From Aquisalimonas sp. (GTDB lineage Bacteria; Pseudomonadota; Gammaproteobacteria; Nitrococcales; Aquisalimonadaceae): a stretch of 64,000 bases of DNA. Shown here piece after piece: positions 25,633-36,171 of this stretch. The notes under the pieces were generated by a model, which worked only from the letters and a program-made list of their open reading frames with translations, had not been told where the DNA came from and did not search any database. Every line of letters starts with the position of its first letter. The stretch's first letter is position 1. The DNA is taken from positions 28,921 to 92,920 of the forward strand of contig SLBZ01000087.1 of the NCBI GenBank assembly GCA_007126095.1. Reading direction: 5' to 3'. A program made the position numbers and the translations under genes.

Positions 25633-27654
25633 TTACAGGAGATTGCGGCGGATGGAACGCACCACGTTGTGAGAGTGCACGCGCTGATCCCCCTCGTAGC
25701 CATCCATCTCGGCACGCAGGTGAAAGTAATCCCGATCCGACGTAAGTACCGTGCGCGTTCGCACGGAAACAGCCCAGTCTCCACGGCTCATCCCCCGCAC
25801 GGACTCGGTTTCGCCGCGCACGGAGTCGTAGTCGTTGCCGGTGTGGCTGTACCACTCGGTTGTACGGATATGCATGCCCAGCTGCAGTTGATCGAAGATG
25901 AACTCGCCTTCGTCCTTCTTCACTTCCAGGGTCGAGCGATTGGCGGCAAGGTCGCGAGTGACGGTCCAGCCGTAATCCCGCGGGCGAATCAAGGTGGTCG
26001 GCGACGCCGGGGCGCCGCGCGCCGGCCCCGGATCCCGGATAGCGTCATCGCTGGCCCTGGGAGCCCGCACCGGCAGTTCCAGCGCGCTGTCTCCGGTATC
26101 CACCGTAAGTCGCGGCGATTCCGGTGATGGCCACGCCACGGGCCAGTAGGACGTGGACACGGACACCCGCAGGCGGTGACCGGCGGGAAACCGCTCGGCC
26201 ACGTCGTTGAGCTGCACGCGCACGTCATAGAACGTGCCCGGTTCGAGGGGCTGCGGATCGTCGTGGCCGTCGCGGTGCGTGAGGTTCAGCAGCCCGTAGG
26301 TGACCCGTGTGGCCTCGTCGTTGCGCGCCACGTCTGACAACCGCACCACCACCATGGCAACCGGCCGGTCCGCGGCGATACGCAAGGTCACCACAGGCGC
26401 GCCAAGAATCTCCAGCGGCTCGTTCAGCGGATCGCTGTCGAACACCATGGAGCCGCCGTCCTCCTCGCGTTGGTCGTGGGGCAGATCCGGCGTTGCGGTG
26501 AACGAACACCAGCGCCCGGCAAACAGCCCGACGGATAGGGGTGACTGCACGGACAACCGGCCGCTCTCCTCGGCGCTGCCGGGGCCGCCCACCTGACCTT
26601 TCTGCAAGGGTCGCGTCCAGGTGGACACTCCGGAAGAGGGCCAGGACTGCTCCCCGACCCAGCGCCCCGGGCGCGTGTGCAGGTTGGTGTCCGGGCGCAC
26701 GCTCTCCTGCATCCAGGCTCGCAGCATGGGCTCGGCCTCGACGCCCGTCTCGATATCCTTGAGCCAGCGGTCCCACCACCGCAGCGCCTCGGTGAGGAAG
26801 TCGATGGCCGGCCCGGGCTGGCCCTGATGAGGATACTTGTGCCCCCAGGGACCGATCAGGCCCATCCGCGGGCCACTGAGGTTCTCCAGCAGCCGGAACA
26901 CGGCGTTGGAGTAGCCGTCCGCCCACCCGGACACGGCCATGACCGGGGCCTGGACCCGTTCGTAGTGCTCGTTGATGGAACCGTGCCGCCAGTAGTCGTC
27001 ACGGTGCTGGTGATTCAGCCACTCCTCCAGCCAGTAGCCACTGCCCTCCATGCGGGCATGCCACATCGCGCGCCAGCGGTCTCCCACAACAGCCGGATCC
27101 GGCGGCAAGGCAGTGTGGCTGTACATGGTGGACGCCCAGGAGAGATTATCCGCCAGCAGGCACCCCCCCATGTAATGGATGTCGTCGGTATAGCGGTCAT
27201 CGGTGGAGCAGACGGTGATCACCGCGCCCAGCTCGGGCGGACGGCGGGCGGCCAGCTGCAGGCCGTTGAAGCCGCCCCAGGAGATGCCGATCATGCCGAT
27301 ACGGCCGTTGCACCACGCCTGCTCACCGATCCAGCGCAGCATGTGCTCGCCGTCGTCCAGCTCGCGGGGCAGGTATTCGTCCACCAGCAATCCGTCGGAC
27401 TCACCGCTGCCGCGCAGATCCACACGCAGGCAGGCGTAGCCATGGCCGGCAAACCACGCGTGGGTGACGTCGTCCCGCAGGCGCGTGAACTCCCGCTTTC
27501 GGTACGGGATGTATTCCACGATGGCCGGCACGGGATCGTCATCCGCGCCTTCAGGAATCCAGGCCCGCGCTGCCAGGCGCGTGCCATCCGGCATGGGAAT
27601 CCAGAGGTTCTCGATACTGCGAACCCGATAGGGAAACGTCGTTACTGTCTGCAA
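25633..27654 (-). CDS. CocE/NonD-family serine hydrolase
   Basis: A 673-residue hydrolase of the CocE/NonD (X-Pro dipeptidyl-peptidase) type. The alpha/beta-hydrolase core has the nucleophile elbow GISWGG (residues about 126-131), IGPWGHKYPH with the catalytic His region, and a C-terminal jelly-roll. Such enzymes cleave esters, amides or antibiotic side chains. A TTG start at 27654 is proposed because GGAGGGGG precedes it at ideal distance; a GTG nine codons upstream has no SD. It is co-oriented with the papain-like gene 95 bases on; whether they work together is unknown. Confidence 0.8.
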   Translation of the reverse strand: MQTVTTFPYRVRSIENLWIPMPDGTRLAARAWIPEGADDDPVPAIVEYIPYRKREFTRLRDDVTHAWFAGHGYACLRVDLRGSGESDGLLVDEYLPRELDDGEHMLRWIGEQAWCNGRIGMIGISWGGFNGLQLAARRPPELGAVITVCSTDDRYTDDIHYMGGCLLADNLSWASTMYSHTALPPDPAVVGDRWRAMWHARMEGSGYWLEEWLNHQHRDDYWRHGSINEHYERVQAPVMAVSGWADGYSNAVFRLLENLSGPRMGLIGPWGHKYPHQGQPGPAIDFLTEALRWWDRWLKDIETGVEAEPMLRAWMQESVRPDTNLHTRPGRWVGEQSWPSSGVSTWTRPLQKGQVGGPGSAEESGRLSVQSPLSVGLFAGRWCSFTATPDLPHDQREEDGGSMVFDSDPLNEPLEILGAPVVTLRIAADRPVAMVVVRLSDVARNDEATRVTYGLLNLTHRDGHDDPQPLEPGTFYDVRVQLNDVAERFPAGHRLRVSVSTSYWPVAWPSPESPRLTVDTGDSALELPVRAPRASDDAIRDPGPARGAPASPTTLIRPRDYGWTVTRDLAANRSTLEVKKDEGEFIFDQLQLGMHIRTTEWYSHTGNDYDSVRGETESVRGMSRGDWAVSVRTRTVLTSDRDYFHLRAEMDGYEGDQRVHSHNVVRSIRRNLL

Positions 27655-27728
27655 TCCACCCCCTCCGTGCCACTGGCGCACAAGACACCATCATAGCCCA
27701 GTAGCACTGGAGGAGCGCAGCCGGTGAA

Positions 27729-28298
27729 TCAGAACAGCAGGTTGACCCCCACGTAACCGGCCCCGAACTCCTGACTCACCGTCTGCGTACTGCCCCCATC
27801 GGGGCCCCGGAGTTGCGGCTCCATGGAATAGACGTCGACGCCGCCGCGTAGGGCGAAGGTGGGCGTGACGTGCACTTTGGCGCCCACGCCAGCCTGGCCG
27901 ATAACCTTGCGGGTCGCATCCGAGCGGTTGTCGTTCTCGCTCACGCGTCCGATGCCGCCGCCCAGGCGGCCGTAGAGGTCGAACGTTCTGGTGACCGGGA
28001 GATACAGGACACCGGATAGCACCGTTGCGGAATAACTGACGCGATAGTCGTCCTGCCGGTACCGGCCCAGATCGTGGAACCCGATCTCGACGCCGAACCA
28101 GTCGTTGGCGCGGTAACCGCCGAACAAGCGCACACCCGCGCTTTCATCATCGAACCCGTCGCCGAAGGCCCCGTCGTCCTCGACAATTGCAGTACCCGCC
28201 ATGTCGACACCGATGTAGCCATACGGCGGGTAAGCGATTGCCAGGCCCGGCAAGAATGCCGCCGCCACCCCCAGAGCCCGCAAGCCATTCCGTCGCAT
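27729..28298 (-). CDS. Outer-membrane beta-barrel protein (OmpA/porin-like)
   Basis: A 189-residue exported protein. The signal peptide (1-22, ending AIA-Y) is followed by alternating strands, and the chain ends in VGVNLLF, the C-terminal aromatic signature for outer-membrane insertion. YGRLGGGIGRV and AGVGAKVHVTPTFALRGGVDVY match the OmpA-like (OMP_b-brl) pattern. No peptidoglycan-binding domain is attached. It is divergent from the AEC transporter gene. Confidence 0.75.
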   Translation of the reverse strand: MRRNGLRALGVAAAFLPGLAIAYPPYGYIGVDMAGTAIVEDDGAFGDGFDDESAGVRLFGGYRANDWFGVEIGFHDLGRYRQDDYRVSYSATVLSGVLYLPVTRTFDLYGRLGGGIGRVSENDNRSDATRKVIGQAGVGAKVHVTPTFALRGGVDVYSMEPQLRGPDGGSTQTVSQEFGAGYVGVNLLF

Positions 28299-28440
28299 TC
28301 CCTACCCTCCCGCACTCGTTCGCCGAACAACGCCCCGATTAAGACAACATCCACCACGGCCGGTTCCCGCGGGCGCCGCGACACGGCGGAGCGCTTGCGC
28401 GTATAGTGCGGCCTTTCGCACGAGACTGGAGCGACTGGCC

Positions 28441-29328
28441 GTGATCACTGACGTCCTGTCCACGGTCGTCGGCGTCATTCTTCCGGTATTCGCACTGGTC
28501 GCCGTCGGATATGCCTACACGCGACACTACCGGCCGGATTTCGCCGAGACCAATCAGCTCAACATGACCGTGTTCCTGCCGGCGTTGATCCTCTACGCGA
28601 TCCTCGACCGCGCCGAGGACTTCTCCGGCCAGCTCCCGCTGGCATTCGCCGGGGCGCTCATCATCGCCGGCTCCGGACTGTTGGCGCTGCCCGTCTGCCG
28701 GTTTCTCAAGGAAGACTGGCGCACGGTTCTGCCGCCCACCATGTTCAACAACGCCGGCAATCTGGCCATCCCGCTGATGGTGCTTACCTTTGGCGAGGAG
28801 GCTCTGCCGGCCGCAGTGGTGCTGTTTCTGGTGCAGACGGTGGGTCAGTTCCTGGTCAGCCCTCTGCTGATCGGCGGCCGCCTGAGTGTGGTGGAGCTGC
28901 TGCGGATGCCGATGCTGCAGGCCGCCCTGCTCGGTGCGGTGCTGGCAACCACCGACGTTTCCCTCCCCGGCCCGGTAATGACCACGCTGGAAATGGCGGC
29001 CGCCGTGGGGATCCCGCTGCTGCTGGTGTCTCTGGGCGCGCGGCTTGCGAGCACGTCGTTGCATCACTGGAGACTCGGCGCGGTGGTGGGCGTGCTCTGC
29101 CCGGCCACCAGTGTCGTGGTGATGGTCGCCATCGCACCCTGGTTCGCGCTTGATCCGATGCAGGAAGGCGTCCTGTTCATCTTCGCGGTGCTGCCGCCGG
29201 CGGTGATGAGCTATGTCATCGCCGAGCAGTTCAGGCAGGAGCCGGAGAAGGTGGCGTCCATCGTCATTGTGGGGACACTGATGAGCGCACTGACACTGCC
29301 GCTGGCAGTGGCGTACGTGATGATGTGA
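28441..29328 (+). CDS. AEC (auxin efflux carrier) family transporter
   Basis: A 295-residue protein with about ten helices in two inverted repeats. The crossover element NNAGNLAIPLMVLTFG (near residue 100) and a second PAVMSYVIAEQ element (near 258) are the conserved substrate region. AEC members export small organic acids or auxin-like compounds. It starts with GTG at 28441 and a weak SD, so translation may be modest. It is followed by an inverted repeat and a tRNA-Ser gene on the opposite strand. Confidence 0.75.
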   Translation: MITDVLSTVVGVILPVFALVAVGYAYTRHYRPDFAETNQLNMTVFLPALILYAILDRAEDFSGQLPLAFAGALIIAGSGLLALPVCRFLKEDWRTVLPPTMFNNAGNLAIPLMVLTFGEEALPAAVVLFLVQTVGQFLVSPLLIGGRLSVVELLRMPMLQAALLGAVLATTDVSLPGPVMTTLEMAAAVGIPLLLVSLGARLASTSLHHWRLGAVVGVLCPATSVVVMVAIAPWFALDPMQEGVLFIFAVLPPAVMSYVIAEQFRQEPEKVASIVIVGTLMSALTLPLAVAYVMM

Positions 29329-29340
29329 TCAGTCGGCTGG

Positions 29341-29382
29341 ATTCTCTCCTGAGCAGTACCTGCGGCACTGCTCAGGAGAGAA
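29341..29382. terminator. 17-bp inverted repeat abutting the tRNA-Ser 3' end
   Basis: ATTCTCTCCTGAGCAGT (29341-29357) and its exact reverse complement (29367-29383), loop nine bases. It lies against the encoded CCA of the minus-strand tRNA and directly after the AEC gene, so it may terminate both. No T tract follows on either strand. Confidence 0.55.
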
Positions 29383-29470
29383 TGGCGGAGAGGGAGGGAT
29401 TCGAACCCCCGGATCCCGTAGGATCAACGCATTTCGAGTGCGCCCCGTTCGGCCGCTCCGGCACCTCTCC
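29383..29470 (-). tRNA. tRNA-Ser(CGA)
   Basis: Minus-strand RNA begins GGAGAGGTGCCGGAGCGG and ends with an encoded CCA. The acceptor arms (GGAGAGG/CCTCTCC) pair, a long type II variable arm follows the anticodon stem, and the T loop reads GGTTCGAATCC. The anticodon loop CTCGAAA gives CGA (29434-29436), serine. Length 88 including CCA. Confidence 0.95.
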
Positions 29471-29539
29471 GAATCATCGCTCGTGAGCCATGAGGCGCGT
29501 AGTCTACAATAGAGCTCCCAGCGACTCCAACGGTTGTCT

Positions 29540-31018
29540 ATGGCCCACACTGTTCTCCGCGCCCTGATTGCCGCCATGGCGCTCGCCCTCGGCGGACTGG
29601 CCATTACGGGTCAGCTCCAGCAACAGTCGCTCCTGGAGCAGGTCCAGGACGCGGGTGAGCTGGTGGTGGTCACTCGGCTCGGACCCTCGACGCTCTACAA
29701 GACGAACGACGGGTCCGAGGGCATGGATTACGATCTCGCCCGGGCATTCGCGAACCATCTTGGCGTGGAGCTGCGGCTCATCATTGCCCGGAACAAGACG
29801 CAGATGTACCAGGCGCTGGCCTCCCGCACGGCCCATGTGGCGGCAGGTGGTCTCAGCGTGTCGGATGGCGGGCAGGAGCGCTTCCGCTTCAGCACCTCGT
29901 ACGCCGAAGTGGACCAACATCTCATCTACCGCAACCAGGAGCCGCACCCGGAGAGCCCGCAGGAGCTTGCCAAGTTCCGGGATACGGCATTCAAGGTTCT
30001 GGCCCACAGCCAGTCGGCCGAGCGGCTCCGGGCACTGAACGGCAACGGGATTGAAGTCAATTGGTCGGCAACCCAGGACATGGGCGTACAGGACCTGCTC
30101 TACGGTGTCTGGCGGCGGGACATCGACTTCACCATCGTCGACTCCAACGAACTCGCCCTCAACCAGAGCTACTACCCCGAGCTCCGCGTTGCGTTTACCT
30201 TCGACGACCCCCAGAGTCTGGCCTGGGCATTCCTGCGCACCGATGACCGTAGCCTCTACGACGCAGCACAGACGTTCTTCAGCGAGGCAGAGGAATCCGG
30301 GAAGCTTGCCTTCGTCCGCGAGCGCTACCACGGTTACCTGACCGGGTTCGACTACGTGGGCGCCCGGGTCTTCCTCCGCGAGGTCACAGAGCGTCTTCCC
30401 CAGTATCGCCCCACATTCGAAGAGGCTGCCGCGCAGTACGACCTGGACTGGCGCATGCTGGCGGCCATCAGCTACCAGGAATCCCACTGGCGGCCTGATG
30501 CGATCTCAGCCACCGGCGTTCGCGGCATGATGATGCTCACCCAGCCAACGGCGCGGCAAATGGGCGTGGACAACCGCATGGATCCCACGGAGAGCATCAT
30601 GGGCGGCGCACGGTATTTCCGCTCGCTACTGGACAGGTTGCCGGACGACATCGAACAGCCGACGCGCACATGGATGGCCCTGGCGGCCTACAACGTCGGC
30701 CTGGGCCATCTGCGCGATGCGCGCAATATCACGGAATCCGAGGGGGGCGACCCGAACAGCTGGCCGGACGTCCGTGCCCACCTGCCGCTTCTGGCCGATC
30801 CGGAGTGGTATCAGCACACGCGCTTTGGCTACGCCCGGGGCTGGGAACCGGTGCACTACGTCCGGGGCGTGAGAGGCTATTACGCCATGCTGACCCGCAT
30901 CACCGATCCGGCGCTGTTCCGCCTGAACGATGATGCCGATCCCCGGGAGCTGCGCGCCTTCCGGGGTGGCGATGCCGGCAGACTCGAGCTGCCGGGCATG
31001 GCTGAAATGCTGTACTGA
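29540..31018 (+). CDS. mltF: Membrane-bound lytic murein transglycosylase F
   Basis: A 492-residue protein with an N-terminal signal/anchor (1-22), a periplasmic SBP3-like domain (about 35-265; LVVVTRLGPSTLY, GMDYDLARAFANHLGVEL) and a C-terminal lytic transglycosylase domain (about 275-420) with catalytic Glu in AISYQESHWRPDAIS, then GMMMLTQPTA and AAYNVGLGH. It cleaves peptidoglycan strands at the outer membrane, and the N-terminal domain allosterically regulates the enzyme. The ATG at 29540 is chosen; the frame also has a TTG two codons upstream. Neighbouring tadA is the expected partner of mltF. Confidence 0.9.
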   Translation: MAHTVLRALIAAMALALGGLAITGQLQQQSLLEQVQDAGELVVVTRLGPSTLYKTNDGSEGMDYDLARAFANHLGVELRLIIARNKTQMYQALASRTAHVAAGGLSVSDGGQERFRFSTSYAEVDQHLIYRNQEPHPESPQELAKFRDTAFKVLAHSQSAERLRALNGNGIEVNWSATQDMGVQDLLYGVWRRDIDFTIVDSNELALNQSYYPELRVAFTFDDPQSLAWAFLRTDDRSLYDAAQTFFSEAEESGKLAFVRERYHGYLTGFDYVGARVFLREVTERLPQYRPTFEEAAAQYDLDWRMLAAISYQESHWRPDAISATGVRGMMMLTQPTARQMGVDNRMDPTESIMGGARYFRSLLDRLPDDIEQPTRTWMALAAYNVGLGHLRDARNITESEGGDPNSWPDVRAHLPLLADPEWYQHTRFGYARGWEPVHYVRGVRGYYAMLTRITDPALFRLNDDADPRELRAFRGGDAGRLELPGMAEMLY

Positions 31019-31027
31019 GCAGCCCCG

Positions 31028-31516
31028 TCAACCCCGCCGGGAACGGAAAAAGTCCCGTAGCAGGGTCGCGCTCTCCTCCGCCAGCACACCGCCGAGGCAG
31101 GCGACGTTGTGGTTGTGCAGCCCGGGCTGCAGCAATTCGAAGCAGCTCTCCACGGCACCGGTACGGGGTTCCGTCGCGCCGTAGACCAATCGCCCCACGC
31201 GGGCGTGCACCATGGCCCCGACACACATCACGCACGGTTCCAGGGTCACGTAGAGAGTGGTTCCCGAAAGCCGGTAGTTCTGCTCCGCCTCCGCGGCGGC
31301 GCGCAGCGCGTGGATCTCGGCATGAACGGTCGGGTCCGACGCGGCGATGGGGTGATTCCAGCCACGGGCGAGGCACACGCCGTCCCGCACGAGCACAGCG
31401 CCCACGGGCACTTCGCCCGCAGCCGCCGCCCGACGCGCCAGCGCCAGCGCGTCCTGCATCCAGCGAATGTCTTCAGGGTCGTGCGCCCCGAAGGGCGCCC
31501 CGGGCACTGTGCTCAT
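31028..31516 (-). CDS. tadA: tRNA-specific adenosine deaminase
   Basis: A 162-residue deaminase that makes inosine at A34 of tRNA-Arg(ACG). The zinc and catalytic motif HAE is in TVHAEIHAL and PCVMC supplies the two Cys ligands; the family DPTVHAE-type loop is present. ATG at 31516 is chosen, since the frame further upstream starts with TTG inside the guaA end. It is convergent with mltF and 25 bases after guaA. Confidence 0.93.
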   Translation of the reverse strand: MSTVPGAPFGAHDPEDIRWMQDALALARRAAAAGEVPVGAVLVRDGVCLARGWNHPIAASDPTVHAEIHALRAAAEAEQNYRLSGTTLYVTLEPCVMCVGAMVHARVGRLVYGATEPRTGAVESCFELLQPGLHNHNVACLGGVLAEESATLLRDFFRSRRG

Positions 31517-31541
31517 GCCTCGCCCCGCACCAGGTGGCCGG

Positions 31542-33119
31542 TCATTCCCATTCAATGGTCGCCGGCGGCTTGCCGGAGATGTCGTAGACCACCCGGGAGA
31601 TGCCCTCGATTTCGTTGATGATGCGCCGGCTCACGTGATCCAGAAAGTCGTACGGCAGATGCGCCCAGCGGGCGGTCATGAAATCGATGGTCTCCACGGC
31701 GCGCAGGGCGATCACGTGTTCGTAGCGGCGACCGTCGCCGGTTACGCCAACCGATTTCACCGGCATGTACACGGCGAAGGCCTGGCTCGTCTGGTGATAG
31801 AGCTCGTGTTTCCACAGCTCCTCGATGAAGATGGCGTCGGCCCGGCGGAGCTTGTCCGCGTACGCCTTGCGCACTTCGCCGAGAATGCGCACGCCGAGGC
31901 CCGGCCCCGGGAAGGGATGGCGGTGCACCATGTCGGAGGGCAGCCCCAGCTCGATGCCGATCCTGCGCACTTCGTCCTTGAACAGCTCCCGCAGTGGCTC
32001 GATGAGCTTGAGGTTCATGCGGTCCGGCAGACCGCCGACATTGTGGTGGGACTTGATCACGTGGGCCTTGCCGGTGGCCGCTCCGGCGGACTCGATCACA
32101 TCCGGGTAGATCGTGCCCTGGGCGAGCCACTCCACGTTCTGGAGTTTCTCGGCCTCGTCATCGAAGACGTCAATGAACATGTTGCCGATGATCTTGCGTT
32201 TCTGCTCCGGGTCGGCAACGCCGCCAAGCGCCTTCAGAAAACGGTTCTCTGCATCCACGCGGATGACATTCACCCCCATGTGCCGGGCGAATGTCGCCAT
32301 GACCTGATCGGCCTCGCCGAGGCGCAGCAGGCCGTTGTCCACGAACACGCAGGTGAGCTGGTCACCGATGGCGCGATGCAGGAGTGCCGCCACCACGGAG
32401 GAATCCACGCCGCCGGAGAGCCCGAGCAGGACCTTGCCGTCGCCGACCTTGTCGCGAATGCGGGCGATGTGGTCGTCAATGATGTTGCCCGGCGTCCAGC
32501 TCCCGCTGCAGCCACAGAGCTCCCGCACGAAGCGCGTGAGAATGCGCTGCCCCTGGAGAGTGTGGGTCACTTCCGGATGGAACTGCACCCCGTACCAGCA
32601 GCGCTCGTCGTCGCCGATGCCGGCGACCGGCGCGTTGTCGTTGCTGGCGATGAGCTTGAACCCTGCGGGGGGCTCGGTGACACGGTCACCGTGGCTCATC
32701 CACACATCCAGCATGCCGTAGCCATCCGGCGTGGTGTGGTCCTCGATGTCGCGCAGGAGCCGTGAGTGCCCCCGGGCACGTACGCGGGCGTAGCCAAACT
32801 CCTTGTGGGAGGACGGCTCCACGGTGCCGCCAAGCTGCGCGGCCATCGCCTGCATGCCGTAGCAGATGCCCAGCAGCGGGACTCCCAGGGTGAACACCTC
32901 GTCGGGAATGCGCGGTGTCTCGCTGAAGGTCACCGACTCGGGCCCACCGGAGAGAATCACGCCGTTGGGGGCAAAGGCGGTAATCGCCGCCGGGTCGCAG
33001 TCGCAGGCGTAGATTTCGCAGTAGACGCCGGCCTCGCGGACGCGGCGGGCAATGAGCTGGGTGTACTGGGATCCGAAGTCGAGGATCAGAATGCGTTCGG
33101 CGTGAATGTCCTGGGCCAT
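31542..33119 (-). CDS. guaA: GMP synthase (glutamine-hydrolysing)
   Basis: A 525-residue protein, the length of E. coli GuaA. The class I amidotransferase domain has the nucleophile Cys in GICYGMQAM and the His-Glu pair in FHPEVTHT; the ATP pyrophosphatase domain has [10 protein letters not shown], and the C-terminal dimerisation domain follows. It converts XMP to GMP with glutamine. The ATG at 33119 is used. It forms the purine pair with guaB, 70 bases upstream; the gap holds a GCCGCCC/GGGCGGC hairpin (about 33152-33168). Confidence 0.96.
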   Translation of the reverse strand: MAQDIHAERILILDFGSQYTQLIARRVREAGVYCEIYACDCDPAAITAFAPNGVILSGGPESVTFSETPRIPDEVFTLGVPLLGICYGMQAMAAQLGGTVEPSSHKEFGYARVRARGHSRLLRDIEDHTTPDGYGMLDVWMSHGDRVTEPPAGFKLIASNDNAPVAGIGDDERCWYGVQFHPEVTHTLQGQRILTRFVRELCGCSGSWTPGNIIDDHIARIRDKVGDGKVLLGLSGGVDSSVVAALLHRAIGDQLTCVFVDNGLLRLGEADQVMATFARHMGVNVIRVDAENRFLKALGGVADPEQKRKIIGNMFIDVFDDEAEKLQNVEWLAQGTIYPDVIESAGAATGKAHVIKSHHNVGGLPDRMNLKLIEPLRELFKDEVRRIGIELGLPSDMVHRHPFPGPGLGVRILGEVRKAYADKLRRADAIFIEELWKHELYHQTSQAFAVYMPVKSVGVTGDGRRYEHVIALRAVETIDFMTARWAHLPYDFLDHVSRRIINEIEGISRVVYDISGKPPATIEWE

Positions 33120-33189
33120 GTCGGGTTCCAACGGCAGTGATGCAAACAAGAGCGCCGCCCTCGGGCGGCGACGCGCGGGTGTGGCGTGC

Positions 33190-34653
33190 TCAGTCGGTCC
33201 GGTAGTTCGGCGCTTCCTTGGTGATGGTCACATCGTGGACGTGGGATTCCCTCACCCCGGCGTTGGTGATGCGCACGAACTCCGGCTTGGTGCGCATCTC
33301 CTGGATGTCGTGGCAGCCGGTATACCCCATGCTGGCACGCAGGCCACCCAGGAGCTGATGAACAATGGCAACCAGCGACCCCTTGTAGGGCACACGCCCT
33401 TCGATCCCCTCGGGGACGAGCTTCTCCACCTCCTCGGACGGGTCCTGGAAGTAACGATCGCTGGAGCCCTGGGCCATGGCGCCCAGTGAGCCCATGCCCC
33501 GGTAGGACTTGTACGAGCGCCCCTGGAACAGCTCCACCTCACCGGGGGCCTCCTCGGTGCCGGCGAACAGGCCACCCACCATTACGGCGTGGGCACCTGC
33601 AACGATAGCCTTGGAAAGGTCACCGGAGAAGCGGACGCCGCCGTCGGCGATCAACGGGACACCGGACCCTTCCAGCGCCTCGGCCACGTTGGATACCGCC
33701 GAGATCTGCGGCACGCCGACACCGGCCACCACCCGCGTGGTGCAGATCGACCCCGGGCCGATGCCCACTTTCACGGCATCGGCACCGGCTTCCACCAGCG
33801 CACGCGCTGCAGCGCCGGTAGCGATGTTGCCGCCGATGACCTGCACCTGCGGGTAGTGCTTCTTGACCCAGCTAACCCGCTGCAGCACGCCCCGGGAGTG
33901 GCCGTGGGCCGTATCCACCACGATCACGTCCGCGCCGGCCCGGCACAGGGCATCAACCCGCCCCTCCGTGTCGCCACCAGTACCAACGGCGGCACCCACG
34001 CGCAGACGCCCATGCTCGTCCTTGCAGGCGTTGGGGTAATCCTTGGCCTTCTGGATGTCCTTGACGGTAATCAGCCCCCGCAGCCGGAAATTGTCATCCA
34101 CCACCAGCACTTTCTCGATGCGGTGGCGATGCATGAGGTCGAGAATCTCTTCCCGGGAGGCGCCCTCGCGCACGGTTACCAGGCGCTCGCGGCCCGTCAT
34201 GATCTCGCTCACGGGGGCATCGGTGCGCGTCTCGAAACGTAGGTCGCGGCTGGTCACGATGCCGCTGAGACGGTCGTTATTGTCGACTACCGGCACCCCG
34301 GAGATGGTGTGTTGACGGGTCAGTGCGAGCACGTCGGCAATGGAGGTATCGGGCGTGACGCTGATGGGCTCCTTGATCACCCCGCTTTCGAATTTCTTCA
34401 CCCTCCGCACGTGATCCGCCTGCTGTTCCACGGACATGTTCTTGTGGACGATGCCGAGGCCGCCCTGCTCCGCCAGCGTGATCGCCAGACCCGCCTCGGT
34501 CACGGTATCCATGGCCGCGGACACGATGGGGATATTGACCCGGATATCCCGGGTCAGCTGCGACGAGAGATCCGCATCCCGGGGCATGACGTCCGAGTAC
34601 GCCGGGAGAAGAAGAACATCGTCGAAGGTCAGGGCTTCCTGGGCAATTCGCAT
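33190..34653 (-). CDS. guaB: Inosine-5'-monophosphate dehydrogenase
   Basis: A 487-residue IMPDH. It oxidises IMP to XMP, the committed step to GMP. TIM-barrel core with SAAMDTVTE, the active-site Cys loop GPGSICTTR, and the mobile flap with [15 protein letters not shown]; two CBS domains (about 95-205) interrupt the barrel and usually bind nucleotides. ATG at 34653. The promoter is visible upstream. Confidence 0.96.
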   Translation of the reverse strand: MRIAQEALTFDDVLLLPAYSDVMPRDADLSSQLTRDIRVNIPIVSAAMDTVTEAGLAITLAEQGGLGIVHKNMSVEQQADHVRRVKKFESGVIKEPISVTPDTSIADVLALTRQHTISGVPVVDNNDRLSGIVTSRDLRFETRTDAPVSEIMTGRERLVTVREGASREEILDLMHRHRIEKVLVVDDNFRLRGLITVKDIQKAKDYPNACKDEHGRLRVGAAVGTGGDTEGRVDALCRAGADVIVVDTAHGHSRGVLQRVSWVKKHYPQVQVIGGNIATGAAARALVEAGADAVKVGIGPGSICTTRVVAGVGVPQISAVSNVAEALEGSGVPLIADGGVRFSGDLSKAIVAGAHAVMVGGLFAGTEEAPGEVELFQGRSYKSYRGMGSLGAMAQGSSDRYFQDPSEEVEKLVPEGIEGRVPYKGSLVAIVHQLLGGLRASMGYTGCHDIQEMRTKPEFVRITNAGVRESHVHDVTITKEAPNYRTD

Positions 34654-34701
34654 GGGCGGATACCTTGTCGCGGAGATGGAGCTTGCGCGGAATAGCCGTG
34701 T

Positions 34702-34731
34702 ATTATAGGAAGCGCTGCGGTGCAGCGTAAA
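34702..34731 (-). promoter_or_regulatory. Sigma-70 type promoter of guaB
   Basis: On the minus strand a perfect TATAAT (34707-34702) follows TTTACG (34731-34726) with 18 bases between. The start would be about 40 bases before the guaB ATG. A CGCTGC/GCAGCG palindrome lies inside the spacer. Confidence 0.6.
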
Positions 34732-34791
34732 GCAGCATGTCCGTGCGACGCACCCATGACCCGGCGCCACCGGCCGGTTAGACTGTGCAGC

Positions 34792-36171
34792 ATGAACGCA
34801 TCCACCTCCACCAGCAGCACCGCCGACCGCGCCGTCATTACCGTCTCCCGGCTCAACAGGGAAGTGCGGGAGCTGCTGGAACAGGGTATGCCGCCCGTCT
34901 GGGTCGAAGGCGAACTCTCCAATCTCGCCCGCCCCGCGTCCGGCCACATGTACTTCAGCCTCAAGGACGACCGCGCGCAGATCCGCTGCGCCATGTTCCG
35001 CTCCCGCAACCAGCTGGTGCGCTTCCGCCCCGAAAACGGCCAGCAGGTCCTCGTGCGTGGCCGCATCGGCCTCTACGAGCCGCGCGGCGACTACCAGCTC
35101 ATTGTCGAAAGCATGGAGGAGGCCGGCGATGGCGCGCTGCGGCGGCAGTTCGAGGAACTGCGCCGGAAACTCGAAGCCGAGGGGCTGTTCGCGGCTGACC
35201 GCAAGCGTGCGCTGCCCGCCCTGCCCCGGCGGATCGGGGTCATCACCTCTCCCAGCGGCGCCGCAGTCCGCGACGTGCTGCAGGTGCTGCAACGCCGCTT
35301 CCCTGCCATCCCGGTGCTGATCTACCCGGTACCCGTTCAGGGAAAGGACGCCGCCCTGGGGATCCGCAACATGCTCACCCACGCCGTCGAGCGTGCCGAG
35401 GTGGACGTCCTTCTGCTCACCCGCGGTGGCGGCTCCCTTGAGGATCTGTGGCCGTTCAACGATGAAGCCTTGGCACGCGCCATCGCCGAATGCCCGCTAC
35501 CCATCGTCAGCGCCGTGGGCCACGAGGTGGATGTGACCATCGCGGATCTGGTTGCGGACCAGCGCGCACCCACGCCGTCCGCCGCGGCGGAGTTGCTGAG
35601 CCCGGATGGTGCGGCCTGGCTGCGCCGTTTCGAGGCTGCGGCCGAACGGCTGCAGTTCGTCCAGGAGCGCCGTCAGCAGCAGGAAGCACAGCGGCTGGAC
35701 AACCTGCTCAAACGCCTGCAGCAACAGCACCTCGGGCGACGGCTGCGCGACCACGCGCGGCGCCTGGATGAACTCCGTGCGCGCCTCGGTCAGGCCTGGC
35801 GCACCGGGCAACGCCTGCGCACCACCGCACTGGAACAGGCCCACAGCCGGCTGAGTGCGGCCAGCCCGGACCGCGGCGTGGCCCGGTTGCGGGAACGGAC
35901 CGGCAACCTGGAGCGACGCCTCCACGCCGCGCAGCACCAGCACCTGGAGCGGTCCAGAGACCGCCTGGGCGCACTGGCACGAACCCTGGAGACGGTCAGC
36001 CCGCTGGCAACGGTGAGCCGCGGTTACGCAATCGTTCAACGGCCTGACGACGGTGCAGTCATCCGCAATGCCGCGGATCTGCACCCGGGCGACCCATTCA
36101 CCGCCCGCCTGGCCCACGGGCGAATCCATGGCCGCGTGGAGCGGGTGAACGACGAGGAGAGCTTCACATGA
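34792..36171 (+). CDS. xseA: Exodeoxyribonuclease VII large subunit
   Basis: A 459-residue protein. The N-terminal OB-fold ([24 protein letters not shown], about residues 38-61) binds single-stranded DNA, the middle holds the nuclease core ([50 protein letters not shown]), and a long coiled coil follows. It cuts single-stranded DNA into oligonucleotides with XseB, which is not in the window. ATG at 34792. It is divergent from guaB, a conserved arrangement. Its stop overlaps the start of the peptidase gene. Confidence 0.93.
   Translation: MNASTSTSSTADRAVITVSRLNREVRELLEQGMPPVWVEGELSNLARPASGHMYFSLKDDRAQIRCAMFRSRNQLVRFRPENGQQVLVRGRIGLYEPRGDYQLIVESMEEAGDGALRRQFEELRRKLEAEGLFAADRKRALPALPRRIGVITSPSGAAVRDVLQVLQRRFPAIPVLIYPVPVQGKDAALGIRNMLTHAVERAEVDVLLLTRGGGSLEDLWPFNDEALARAIAECPLPIVSAVGHEVDVTIADLVADQRAPTPSAAAELLSPDGAAWLRRFEAAAERLQFVQERRQQQEAQRLDNLLKRLQQQHLGRRLRDHARRLDELRARLGQAWRTGQRLRTTALEQAHSRLSAASPDRGVARLRERTGNLERRLHAAQHQHLERSRDRLGALARTLETVSPLATVSRGYAIVQRPDDGAVIRNAADLHPGDPFTARLAHGRIHGRVERVNDEESFT

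Noticed and set aside
29341-29470. Attachment site of an integrated element at tRNA-Ser
   Set aside because: No integrase, no duplicated tRNA end and neighbours are housekeeping genes.
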